Positions 28,701 to 37,175 of a stretch of DNA of 49,782 nucleotides are shown here, piece after piece. Under the pieces are notes generated by a model. It did not search any database, had not been told where the DNA came from, and saw only the letters and a list, made by a program, of their open reading frames with translations. This DNA is from Ignavibacteriota bacterium (GTDB lineage: Bacteria; Bacteroidota; Ignavibacteria; UBA10030): assembly GCA_003819715.1 (NCBI GenBank), contig RPQN01000018.1, positions 1 to 49,782 of the forward strand. Reading direction: 5' to 3'. Positions within the stretch are counted from its first letter, which is position 1. Every line of letters begins with the position of its first letter. Position numbers and translations under genes: made by a program.

Positions 28701-30612
28701 CAGGCAGCGTGAGTTTAAACTTTTTCACATACAGTCCCCGCCAGAGCAGCCTTCCCGCAGCGGTCGTATCATCGGTGTAATTTTTAGGGAAGAACATGCC
28801 GGCAGGATTCCTGACATCTGAAAGGTCGAGAGCAATGGAGTCCACCTGAATTTTCAACCCGTTCGTACCAATTATTTCGCAATCCGGCAAATTTCCGGAA
28901 AGAATTATGTCCTGCATACTCGTCCCATTTCCCGAGAGAGTTGCTTTCACGGAATCCGTTGAAGTTGGGATGGGAAGCAGCCAATCTCGTGAAAATTTAA
29001 TTTCAAGGCCGAGACTGATATTGGTAATACCAGTATCTGCCCACTGAACATAACATCCGGAGTTTGCTGCCCCCTTCTTAAAGTTGAATTTCATTTTTGG
29101 ATTGGATGTTACATTGGGTAATGTAAAATCATTCACCAGTTCAACGCGCCCATTGGTAAAATCAATGCTGCTGGGATGTATCTTAAAGTATTTTCCCGCG
29201 AATCCGAGCTTATACGGAGTGCCTGATTTTGTAAACTGTTCCTGTGCCAGGAAATTAATTTTAGATTCATTCTGTTTGAATATGATTTCGGTAATCACCA
29301 ATTTCTGATTGCCGTTATTGAACTGTAAACCAAAAGGCATTTTAAGAGGATTGCTCGGTAAATTGGGAGTTGGAATAACATTTGAATAGTTCATGGACGG
29401 CTGACCAAAATTTAGACCATTAGTCCATGTAATCAGATCATTAACCTGGTTATTGGACCAATTTATAGTGTTATCGACAACATTAGCTACCCCCGGACCT
29501 GAGAGCAAACTTAGCGCCCAGGCTTTGGGATATGCCTGATATGAGGTACTGGAACTGCCGCTTTCAGTAGTTACAATGCCCCCGGAAGTCAAACGCTTTA
29601 ACGTATCTATTCGTATCTTTTTAAATTCAACTGCAACACTTGTCAACAACCAGTGTATGTACACACTGCCATTACCAGAAAGCGAACTATCCGCTTCGTG
29701 GGTCATTTGAGAAACAACAACCTTAAATTCTCCATTCAGTCCAGCCTTTATCGTATCGCCTGCTGCGACGGTCCCCGTTCCTCCTCCAGATGTGGTGCTA
29801 TCCGGCGCGTTCGTCGTGAGCAAGCTTTTTGCATGACCCTGGTTTTTTGCAATCCCGAACATAAACGGCGCCGCCAATCCGTTATTCTCTCCAATGCCTT
29901 GTCCTGTATTATCGAGGCACTGTACATTCCACGCATATTTTTTATCCGTATCAAGCTTTCTCGCCGATACCGGGTATTGAAACATGGTTGCTCTGATATC
30001 CGTTTTTTCAAACCAAGCCGTATTTCTTTGTAAAGCAAATTCAGGAGATTGATTTCCAAGTATCTCCACAATCATGAGTTTGTATTTGATTTGTCCTGAA
30101 GGAGCCGGCATGGGTGGCAGCCATGTGAAAAAGAGAGACTGACCTTCCGGCAGAGAATCGCCGTCAGCAGGCGCCAGAAGGGCAGGCGATGAAATTATTT
30201 CCACTCGTTGATCAATACAGTCGCTCCCAATTTCCTCGCCGGAAATATCTTTTACATGAATACATATGGTGTAATTTCCGGAAGGCGCATTGCCCGTGCG
30301 GGTAAATGCATTGTTCCATTTACCTGATTTGAAATTGACATTTCCGGTTTTGACATCTTCGTATGTAATTTTCTTCATTCCGGGAGGCAGGCTGATGGGC
30401 TTTGAATTCCCTTCCACGACGATTCCCTCGCTCGCTTCATCGAGTGTTCCGTTTAATGTCACCTGAAGGGTGTTCCGGCCGGAATTCATAAGCGTCACTT
30501 TCCATATATCCGCTGCGCGGAGCTGGTTGGGCGGAGGCTGCAGAAGCTTTACCGAAACCTGCGCAAAACAAAACCCGGTAAACAACATTGAAAGAAAAAT
30601 TAGTTTTCGCAT
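25768..30612 (-). CDS. Giant (1614 aa) secreted protein with N-terminal TANFOR-like module
   Basis: Signal peptide MRKLIFLSMLFTGFCFAQ; N-terminal module VSVKLLQPPPNQLRAADIWKVTLMN...TLNGTLDEASEGIVVEG...GNYTICIHV...LFFTWLPPMPAPSGQIKYKLMIVEILGNQSP matches 20868..23558; the remainder is beta-rich and unassigned. Confidence 0.75.
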   Translation of the reverse strand: MRKLIFLSMLFTGFCFAQVSVKLLQPPPNQLRAADIWKVTLMNSGRNTLQVTLNGTLDEASEGIVVEGNSKPISLPPGMKKITYEDVKTGNVNFKSGKWNNAFTRTGNAPSGNYTICIHVKDISGEEIGSDCIDQRVEIISSPALLAPADGDSLPEGQSLFFTWLPPMPAPSGQIKYKLMIVEILGNQSPEFALQRNTAWFEKTDIRATMFQYPVSARKLDTDKKYAWNVQCLDNTGQGIGENNGLAAPFMFGIAKNQGHAKSLLTTNAPDSTTSGGGTGTVAAGDTIKAGLNGEFKVVVSQMTHEADSSLSGNGSVYIHWLLTSVAVEFKKIRIDTLKRLTSGGIVTTESGSSSTSYQAYPKAWALSLLSGPGVANVVDNTINWSNNQVNDLITWTNGLNFGQPSMNYSNVIPTPNLPSNPLKMPFGLQFNNGNQKLVITEIIFKQNESKINFLAQEQFTKSGTPYKLGFAGKYFKIHPSSIDFTNGRVELVNDFTLPNVTSNPKMKFNFKKGAANSGCYVQWADTGITNISLGLEIKFSRDWLLPIPTSTDSVKATLSGNGTSMQDIILSGNLPDCEIIGTNGLKIQVDSIALDLSDVRNPAGMFFPKNYTDDTTAAGRLLWRGLYVKKFKLTLPETWKTGANPTFITANDLIIDDYGITLKMKALHVVTFASGSVANLSASLDTLEIAMLKGSLTSGTAKGLLVLPISKDTITNTLKYTAVFSQVSNANSFQIVVMPSGPIEADILKGEMTLLPTTNITAVITPTLKTFSIMLNGKFKWDNPTFPSPFNTLKVNMELDFENVGLTYKNTPSTDSLKFSPGSWSFASPQKFLANFPVSIKKIYYKSKSTVPSGSANVKELLRGEVCLDIVADLTEDIGGSTTIGANFAVELNTSAKKFTPQFKGISLDSLAVHANLPAVKIDGSILFRNHDSVFGDGFLGTLSVAFTPVGITADALLEFGNTNYQHGSTLYRYWRVEADVLLPPPGVPFLPGIAFRGFGGGAYYNMDAILSASTKTPSGKRFTFKPKYSTFGLKIAATIATTPKEESFNADVALDAQFSKSEGLIFIAFTGDFYVAAGLTAPKRAKANVKGNVSVTYNFPDKHFNLSANVMVNAPPISTPSPANLVLDINGKVNQWYFKFGEPSSNDNSLTKVDVNVDLFTAHLYQYLMFGNHITPPSGFTQTFKDGYRGVFGHDPGMGVKTLGVTNNNTATGKGLALGVGFTFKNDFGFNVTGNYDASLALAAGAELDLAFAEYSGQNCENPSERIGINGWQASGDIGFYASVLASIKRSSDGHTWPLADIKAGGWLTGKFPNPVYVAGEIQGSVLIGHYTTWIHSTGDWSGPAYWPSWSACVHPQDHYLVNASFDKTFVKGTDCGTSGALTGATVAQGDAAGEQQQLLIKYVHPDQHFDFPITAPLAVEYGLIPGNVFDVSEQQSDGSVKSRTFKLVVTTSIKIQNDNGSLTNQSLKTRQNNLGEFLYTVLVPTVINTSTPITIGQTSAHLNTASTNTNAIHPISNTSLSISNIQTVSYPLPPVTNTYNNLPPEPPEIKNNLTLNKNYVFTVTAALKEYVNNTWINAKNKNNAVVAQTVTKNFKTGSQLATVSTSLPHLH

Positions 30613-30926
30613 GAGACACCATCTTCTGATTGAGCGGTTGTGATAATTCCATACTTTTATTCAAGTTCAATCTATCTTTCGGATACACGTTATACAATCG
30701 CACATTCGTGGTATATTCCAAAACGATCCTGGAAAGCCATACGCAGGCGGTTGTTGTGTTGAGTGTCCCAATGTGAGACGCGGGAATAGAGCGCTGCAGA
30801 TTTTGGCGAGCGTCCGGTAAGACTTTTGAGATGATTGACCGAGCAAATCGATCATTCAATTCCGGAGCAACGAAAATATTATCAGGAGGACTACTAAAAA
30901 TCTCGAAAAATGAAACGGGTGTGAAA

Positions 30927-31598
30927 TTAAAGAAGGTTCTCTTTATATACTTTTGATACAGCGCCGCTGAGGGTGTGAACCTGAAGCTTGATATAGATGT
31001 TTTTGAGGTGCGTATTAACGGTGTGGAAACTTAAAAATAATTGTTTGGCAATTTTCTTCTTGGTGGATCCATTGACCATGAGCTTAAGGATTTCTTTTTC
31101 GCGATCGGTCAGCCCATAATTCCCTTTCGGAGCAGCGAGGCTCGTAAACAGGTCGAGAACGGTATGCGCAATGGACGCATTCATGGGAGCACCGCCGGCA
31201 AGGACTTCTTTGATTGCTTCAATTGCATTTTCGGGAGATGAATCTTTGAGGATGTACCCCGATGCCCCGGCACAAAGTGCATTGAACACATTGATACTGT
31301 CATCGTGGATGGTCAGCATAATGATGTTCGTTGAGGGGCTGGCCGCTTTGAATTGTTTTACCCCTTCGACACCGTCCATTCCCGGCAATCCAATATCGAG
31401 CAGGATGACTTCAGGCGGTTCGGACGATTCGAGCGTTTTCAATGCTTCTTCGCATGACGTGAACCCGAATGCGCAGCGCATCCCTTCGGTTTCGTTGATC
31501 AGCTCAGCGAGGGTTTTCTGGAAATGGATATTGTCTTCCACTAGCCAAATTGTAACGCGTTGAGCAAGTGATTGCTTTTTTCCCATTCGTTGCTTCAT
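30927..31598 (-). CDS. NarL/FixJ-family response regulator (REC + LuxR-type HTH)
   Basis: IWLVEDNIHFQKTLAELI, PEVILLDIGLPGMDGVEGVKQF, LTIHDDS; C-terminal LTDREKEILKLMVNGSTKKKIAKQLFLSFHTVNTHLKNIYIKLQVHTLSGAVSK. Confidence 0.95.
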   Translation of the reverse strand: MKQRMGKKQSLAQRVTIWLVEDNIHFQKTLAELINETEGMRCAFGFTSCEEALKTLESSEPPEVILLDIGLPGMDGVEGVKQFKAASPSTNIIMLTIHDDSINVFNALCAGASGYILKDSSPENAIEAIKEVLAGGAPMNASIAHTVLDLFTSLAAPKGNYGLTDREKEILKLMVNGSTKKKIAKQLFLSFHTVNTHLKNIYIKLQVHTLSGAVSKVYKENLL

Positions 31599-31797
31599 GG
31601 TTGTTTAACATACGTCTTCGAAATCGTCAGCACCATACCACCTTCGTGGTATAATAGAAATATATTCATGAAAGTTGCACGAGGACGATTTACAAAATTT
31701 TATATTCCTCTGAACATCTACACGCAGCCTTACATCAACTTGCACGAACCTTTGGAGCTGACCTTGGAAGAGGATTCGCTCCCGACAAAGGCATTTG

Positions 31798-33615
31798 TTA
31801 TGGCTTCTCTGTTGGTACAGAAAGTGTGATTTTGACACCCCGTCCAGTGCAACTTGAAATATCAATTATTGCTCCAATCTTTGCCGCACGGTCACTGAGG
31901 TTTTTCAACCCCAGTCCATCTTTTACATCCCCGGCTTCAAATCCAACGCCGTCATCACAAACCGAGAGAATAAATCTATTGGATTGACTTTTGATTTCTA
32001 TAGCCACCTTCGTGGCATTTGCATGTTTCACAATATTATGGAGGATTTCCTTATAAATAAGATAGATCTCTTTGCGTATAAGAAGATCCGGCATCGATTC
32101 AATTATGTGACCGGATGTATTGAAGGTATATTGGAGATCGGTGAGGAATTTTGGGGTCACTTCCTTTAATCGTTGTATGAGATCGACAAATTTATCATGC
32201 TGGGGATTGATGAACCAAACGATATCGCGGATCGCATCAGTCGTTTCTTTTGCAATTGCCGTTATTTCAGCGAGGCGGTGCTTTTCCAGTTGACTAAGCT
32301 TCGCGCTCCGCCGAATCATCTGGCTGGTCATGGATATGCTGCTCAGATTGCTGCCAATTTCATCGTGAAGATCGGCAGCAATACGGCTTCGCATTTCTCC
32401 CTTTTCCAATTCTTTCTCAATCTTGATCGTGTTAATCCTATCGCCAAGGGCAAAGGAAAACAACGTCATTTCCCAGAGCATCCCGGCCTGGAGAGTATAT
32501 TCGGTGAAGAGGTTCAGGGGAAGAACGCCGGAAACGCGCAGCCCTCTGACAATCAGACCGATGAGGAATCCCATGACAGCGAGTAAATAGAAACGTGCGG
32601 GTGCGTAACGGTTCTGCAAACCGATAATCGCCATTGCCGTCGTTAATAAAGCATAGGGAATGATGATAAACGATATCATTCTATTCATCAATGGACCTGA
32701 AGTTATGGACGCAAAGATCAGCACCATCCCTCCAAGAATGGCACACACGGTTAATCCCTTATGAAGGAGCGGACTAAATCGCGATGAGAAAAGTATTCGC
32801 TGAGTGAACAACGAGCCGAACAAGAGGAAAAATCCAATCGCCATCTGGAATATATGGACAGACGCCACGACGGAATTTGGGAAAAAGTATTCTTCGTAGA
32901 GTCCGTCGACGACCATCTGATGAAACACATAACCCGCGACGTATAAAACGTAAAATAAATATGATGTATCGCGAATTGCAAGAAAGAGAAAGAGGTTATA
33001 CAAAACCAGTATCAGAATGGATCCATAAAATATACCAAGGTAGAACTGTGCATTGTGGTCAGCATCCATATACCGTTGGAGCGTCATAAGCCGCAGATAC
33101 AAGGCAACAGAACTTTGCGATTCAAAACGAACATACAGCGTCTGGTTGATCATGCGCTGCGATCTTATGCTGAACGCTGCACGACGATCCTTGATTTCGC
33201 GCCGGTTAAACGGCAATAACGTCCCGGCATGTTTTGAAAATATTCGATGTAATGAATCGACGATAAAGAGATCCACGTTGTCGATGCCCGGGTAATTGGC
33301 CTGAAGAATCCATCTATTTCCATTGAGAGTGGAATCTACAATCTCAACCCTCACCCACCACGATGAGTTTGTGATGCCTGGGTTGAGCATGGTGTTGGAC
33401 GCCGGTTTGAATTGATACAAAATCTCCGGTGAGAGTATTTCCTGAATGGTCCGTAAACAGCTTTTGTCTTCGAATACACTAAGATATGGTGTTAACTCAT
33501 ATTCAACGTTACTCGCATTGAGAACAAGCTTGTTTTGTGCCTGCGTGTTTACTATAAAACTTATGATTGTTACAAGGATAACAACTGCACGGTTCAGGAA
33601 GTACGATGGGGTCAT
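31798..33615 (-). CDS. 7TMR-DISM sensor histidine kinase (HisKA_3/HATPase_c)
   Basis: 7TMR-DISM extracellular region followed by multiple TM helices; DLHDEIGSNLSSISMTSQMIRRS phosphoacceptor; HNIVKHANATKVAIEI and CDDGVGFEAGDVKDGLGLKNLSDRAAKIGA ATPase motifs. Confidence 0.9.
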   Translation of the reverse strand: MTPSYFLNRAVVILVTIISFIVNTQAQNKLVLNASNVEYELTPYLSVFEDKSCLRTIQEILSPEILYQFKPASNTMLNPGITNSSWWVRVEIVDSTLNGNRWILQANYPGIDNVDLFIVDSLHRIFSKHAGTLLPFNRREIKDRRAAFSIRSQRMINQTLYVRFESQSSVALYLRLMTLQRYMDADHNAQFYLGIFYGSILILVLYNLFLFLAIRDTSYLFYVLYVAGYVFHQMVVDGLYEEYFFPNSVVASVHIFQMAIGFFLLFGSLFTQRILFSSRFSPLLHKGLTVCAILGGMVLIFASITSGPLMNRMISFIIIPYALLTTAMAIIGLQNRYAPARFYLLAVMGFLIGLIVRGLRVSGVLPLNLFTEYTLQAGMLWEMTLFSFALGDRINTIKIEKELEKGEMRSRIAADLHDEIGSNLSSISMTSQMIRRSAKLSQLEKHRLAEITAIAKETTDAIRDIVWFINPQHDKFVDLIQRLKEVTPKFLTDLQYTFNTSGHIIESMPDLLIRKEIYLIYKEILHNIVKHANATKVAIEIKSQSNRFILSVCDDGVGFEAGDVKDGLGLKNLSDRAAKIGAIIDISSCTGRGVKITLSVPTEKP

Positions 33616-33770
33616 AGATAACGAATAATTATAGGAGGCATGTGAAGCACTTTAAATACTCTTCGTCAATCAGGTCAACAGAGAAGCACAATAATCGATG
33701 AATATTTGGTAATGGACTCTAATCAAAGAAGACTCAGAGTCCAATATCCAAGTGTCAATTCCCTTTTTCC

Positions 33771-35429
33771 TTATGCTTTATCGCGGATAAACAAGCGTTT
33801 CAGCTTTTTCTTGAAGCCGCCGCGTTCCTCTTCCATGGTTGCCATGAGGCTGCGCCAGTCACCTGTTTGCGCCGGAGGAACAGAGGATGATGCCTTCTTT
33901 ACAAATTTTGGTTTTTCGGCTGAAAAGGATTGACGATGCTTTTCATCATCCCGATGTTCACGCGGTTTGAATTCATTACGCGGTTTTCCGGAATATTCCG
34001 AACGCCGTTGTTCATTGTGCGGTCTGCTTGCGGATTCCGGGCGACGATGTTCGCTCTGCGGACGTCCCGTGGACTCTGTACGGCGATGATCGCTTTGCGT
34101 TCGTCCTGATTCTGTGCGACGATGTTCGCTCGGCGGACGTCCTGTGGATTCTGTTCGACGATGATCGCGGTACGGCTTTCCAGAAGATTCTGAATGCCGC
34201 CGTTCCCGATGGTCATCCCTTCTGCCATGTCCGCCCTCCCGACGTTCCCGGGGAGATTTCTCATCGTCATGTTTTCCAGCGACCGCCGGCCTTTTCGCGT
34301 AATCGAAACCGGGATAGCGTTTCAACTCGAAATGTTTATCGGTGTACCGCTCGATGCTTTTGAGATACTTTTGCTCCTGCGTCGAGACGAAGGTAATGGC
34401 GTCGCCTGTTGCAGAGGCTCTGCCGGTCCGGCCGATACGATGGATATAGTCTTCTGCGAATGTCGGCGTGTCGAAATTCACCACGTGGGAAATTCCCTCC
34501 ACATCAATACCGCGCGCGGCAATGTCCGTCGCGACCATGACTTTATACTGGCCCTGTTTAAATCCTGCCAGCGCCCGCTGCCGTTGAGCCTGCGTCCTGT
34601 TGGAATGGATCGCAATGGCTTTAATGCCGGCACGTTCAAGTTTGTTGCAAATTTTATCCGCGCCATGTTTCGTGCGGGAGAACACCAATATGGTGTCCAT
34701 CTCTTCCGTCTTGAGAATATGGAGAAGCAGGTCCATTTTTGAGTCCTGCGGTGATGAATAAAAATACTGCTTCACGGCGTCGACCGGATGCCGCAGTACT
34801 CCGATCTCGATCATTTCAGGGTTGACTTGAATGGAAGCGACCAGTCCTCTCACTTCCTTCGACATCGTTGCAGAGAACAACAGCGTTTGACGCTTCGCGG
34901 GAATTTTGGCGATGATCTTACGGACGTCATCGATGAATCCCATATCAAACATCCGGTCGGCTTCGTCGAGCACCAGGATTTCCACATGCGATAAATCGAC
35001 GGTGCGCCGGCTGATATGATCCAGCAGACGCCCGGGGGTGGCAACGATAATATCCACTCCGCGCCGAAGCCGCCTGATCTGGTTTTCCATGTTGACGCCG
35101 CCGAAAATGGACATACTCTGCAGACCGGCAAAGCGGCCGTAGGCTGAAATAAATTCCTCGCCCTGCTGCGCCAGTTCCCGAGTCGGTGTGAGAATGAGGC
35201 CGCGGGTCAGATGTCCCTTGATCGCCGGCCGTTCTTTGATAAAATGATTCAGCATTGGCAGGGCAAATGCTGCGGTCTTTCCGGTCCCGGTCTGCGCGCA
35301 GCCGATGATATCGCGGCCTGCCACTGCCAGCGGAATGGCGCGTTCTTGAATTGCGGTGGGCGCAGTATATCCCGTCGCGAGAATGCCCTGCACGAGTTCG
35401 TCGGCAAGGCCTAGTTTTGAAAATGACAT
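33771..35429 (-). CDS. DEAD-box ATP-dependent RNA helicase (RhlE-like) with repetitive basic C-terminal tail
   Basis: AQTGTGKT, PTRELAQQ, VATPGRLLDH, LDEADRMFDMGF, SAT, HIGRTGR-type HRIGRTGRASATGDA; tail of repeated 'HRRTESTGRPxSE' units. Confidence 0.95.
   Translation of the reverse strand: MSFSKLGLADELVQGILATGYTAPTAIQERAIPLAVAGRDIIGCAQTGTGKTAAFALPMLNHFIKERPAIKGHLTRGLILTPTRELAQQGEEFISAYGRFAGLQSMSIFGGVNMENQIRRLRRGVDIIVATPGRLLDHISRRTVDLSHVEILVLDEADRMFDMGFIDDVRKIIAKIPAKRQTLLFSATMSKEVRGLVASIQVNPEMIEIGVLRHPVDAVKQYFYSSPQDSKMDLLLHILKTEEMDTILVFSRTKHGADKICNKLERAGIKAIAIHSNRTQAQRQRALAGFKQGQYKVMVATDIAARGIDVEGISHVVNFDTPTFAEDYIHRIGRTGRASATGDAITFVSTQEQKYLKSIERYTDKHFELKRYPGFDYAKRPAVAGKHDDEKSPRERREGGHGRRDDHRERRHSESSGKPYRDHRRTESTGRPPSEHRRTESGRTQSDHRRTESTGRPQSEHRRPESASRPHNEQRRSEYSGKPRNEFKPREHRDDEKHRQSFSAEKPKFVKKASSSVPPAQTGDWRSLMATMEEERGGFKKKLKRLFIRDKA
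33960..34200 (-). repeat. Tandem coding repeat (about 13-aa units 'EHRRTESTGRPQS') in helicase tail
   Basis: DHRRTESTGRPPS / EHRRTESGRTQS / DHRRTESTGRPQS / EHRRPESASRPHN / EQRRSEYSGKPRN read in frame. Confidence 0.8.
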
Positions 35430-35893
35430 TGGTAAATCCTTCTACTAAAAATGAGGAAACACGCTGAACAGTATTGAAAACTTGCAGAAGATAAACTCCG
35501 CCGATGGCGGATACGCAATGAACAATCGCGTACAAGTGCGCTCATAAAGCGACTTGGAAAAGAAGAACACATGAATGGTCGGGTTCTTCCGTGCTGTACC
35601 TTAGTGCCGGTCCTGTGACATCTCAAAACCTTCACTTCGCCGCATGAAGAGAATTGCTTCTTCGTCATGGGCGCTTGCTAAATTATCATCAGAGAGCGAG
35701 TCTCAAATGCCCGCTTCCGATGCCTAATTGCACGGATGCGGTTAGCCGCTATCTGCGGCTGAAATAAGATACGAAAAATTCTATTGCCTTCCTATTGAAT
35801 CAGAAATAAATATTGAGGGATTACGATAGTGAATATCAGGCGAACCTATCATAATGGATTTGAAGTAAAAGTCTTTTCATGCAATATTGAAGT

Positions 35894-37060
35894 ATGAATA
35901 AAGATGTCGTCATCATCGGAGCAGGCGCGGCGGGACTCATGTGCGCCATCGAAGCGGGAAAACGCGGGCGGTCCGTTCTTGTGTTGGACCATGCCCGTCA
36001 AATCGGTAAAAAAATACGCATCTCCGGCGGCGGAAGGTGTAATTTCACCAATAGGAATGCTTCACCTGCCAATTTTATTTCTCAGAATCCGCATTTCTGT
36101 AAATCAGCCCTCGCTCGCTTTACACCCACGGATTTTATTTCATTGATAAATAAACACAGTATTTCATTCCACGAAAGAAATCATGGCCAGCTGTTCTGCG
36201 ATGACAGCGCGGACCAAATCGTTCGCATGCTGACTCAGGAATGCAAGCTGGCCGGCGTCGAGATACAAACGGAGTGTGAAGTTCACAACATAACGAAAGC
36301 ACAGGATTTCCAGTTACAGACGACAATTGGACCGCTAACCGCATCCTCGCTGGTGATCGCGACCGGCGGGCTTTCCATACCAAAGTCGGGAGCAACGAAT
36401 TTCGGACTGAAGGCGGCGGAACAATTCGGTCTCAATATTATCCCGTCAAGACCCGGATTGGTACCGCTGAAATTCGCATCAGATGATTTTAAACCGTTTC
36501 TGGAACTCAGCGGAATATCGGTGGACGCCGAAGTACACTGCAACGGAATCTCTTTTCGCGAAAATATCCTGTTCACGCATCGCGGGTTAAGCGGTCCTGC
36601 CATTTTACAGATTTCATCCTACTGGATTCAGGGAGACTCCCTTTCCATCAACCTGTTCCCGGGAAGAGACATCCTGGCATTGCTTCACGCCCAGCAGCAA
36701 AGTAAAAAGCAGCTCTTGACCATCCTGGATCAATTCCTGCCCGCGCGTTTTAATCAAGCCTGGTTTTCTCAAACCTCCAGTTCGAAACCGATGAACCGGT
36801 ATTCCCCCGGCGAATTGAAATCGATCGCTGCCGCCCTCACGCACTGGCTCCTGACTCCTACCGGAACCGAGGGATATGAAAAAGCGGAAGTGACCGTCGG
36901 CGGCGTGGATACCGGCGAACTTTCTTCAAAGACCATGGAATCGAAAAAAATACCCGGGCTCTATTTCATCGGAGAACTCGTGGATGTCACAGGATGGCTG
37001 GGCGGTTATAATTTTCAGTGGGCTTGGTCTTCAGGATGGGCGGCAGGCCAGGCAGTGTAA
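35894..37060 (+). CDS. NAD(P)/FAD-dependent oxidoreductase, HI0933/BaiN-like family
   Basis: VVIIGAGAAGLMCAIEAGKRGRSVLVLDHARQIGKKIRISGGGRCNFTNRN and C-terminal VTVGGVDTGELSSKTMESKKIPGLYFIGELVDVTGWLGGYNFQWAWSSGWAAG. Confidence 0.95.
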   Translation: MNKDVVIIGAGAAGLMCAIEAGKRGRSVLVLDHARQIGKKIRISGGGRCNFTNRNASPANFISQNPHFCKSALARFTPTDFISLINKHSISFHERNHGQLFCDDSADQIVRMLTQECKLAGVEIQTECEVHNITKAQDFQLQTTIGPLTASSLVIATGGLSIPKSGATNFGLKAAEQFGLNIIPSRPGLVPLKFASDDFKPFLELSGISVDAEVHCNGISFRENILFTHRGLSGPAILQISSYWIQGDSLSINLFPGRDILALLHAQQQSKKQLLTILDQFLPARFNQAWFSQTSSSKPMNRYSPGELKSIAAALTHWLLTPTGTEGYEKAEVTVGGVDTGELSSKTMESKKIPGLYFIGELVDVTGWLGGYNFQWAWSSGWAAGQAV

Positions 37061-37115
37061 GAAGCAGTAATGAGTAGTGAGTAACGAGTATGGAGTAAAA
37101 GAATCAGGTAAAGAA

Positions 37116-37145
37116 AAGCCCGCGCCGATTTCTCAACGCGGGCTT
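37116..37145. terminator. Rho-independent-like terminator hairpin between convergent genes
   Basis: AAGCCCGCG ... CGCGGGCTT perfect 9-bp stem (37116-37124 / 37137-37145). Confidence 0.75.
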
Positions 37146-37175
37146 CTGCTGTAAGCTCAACGCTTATGGCTCAAG

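Noticed and set aside
31635-31652. ATACCAC-CTTC-GTGGTAT hairpin ahead of the response regulator
   Set aside because: Short stem close to the start codon; could be chance and no supporting element was found.
31572-31829. Plus-strand ORF between response regulator and histidine kinase
   Set aside because: Overlaps both flanking genes on the opposite strand; no motif or plausible RBS evidence.
33960-34200. Possible CRISPR-like array
   Set aside because: Repeats are degenerate, contiguous without unique spacers of constant length, and encode the in-frame helicase tail.
33899-34270. Overlapping minus-strand ORF in the helicase tail
   Set aside because: Alternate-frame reading of the same repetitive helicase C-terminus.
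35744-35760. AGCCGC-TATCT-GCGGCT hairpin upstream of the flavoprotein gene
   Set aside because: Only a 6-bp stem with no U-tract or riboswitch-like conservation that I can see; insufficient to call a regulatory element.
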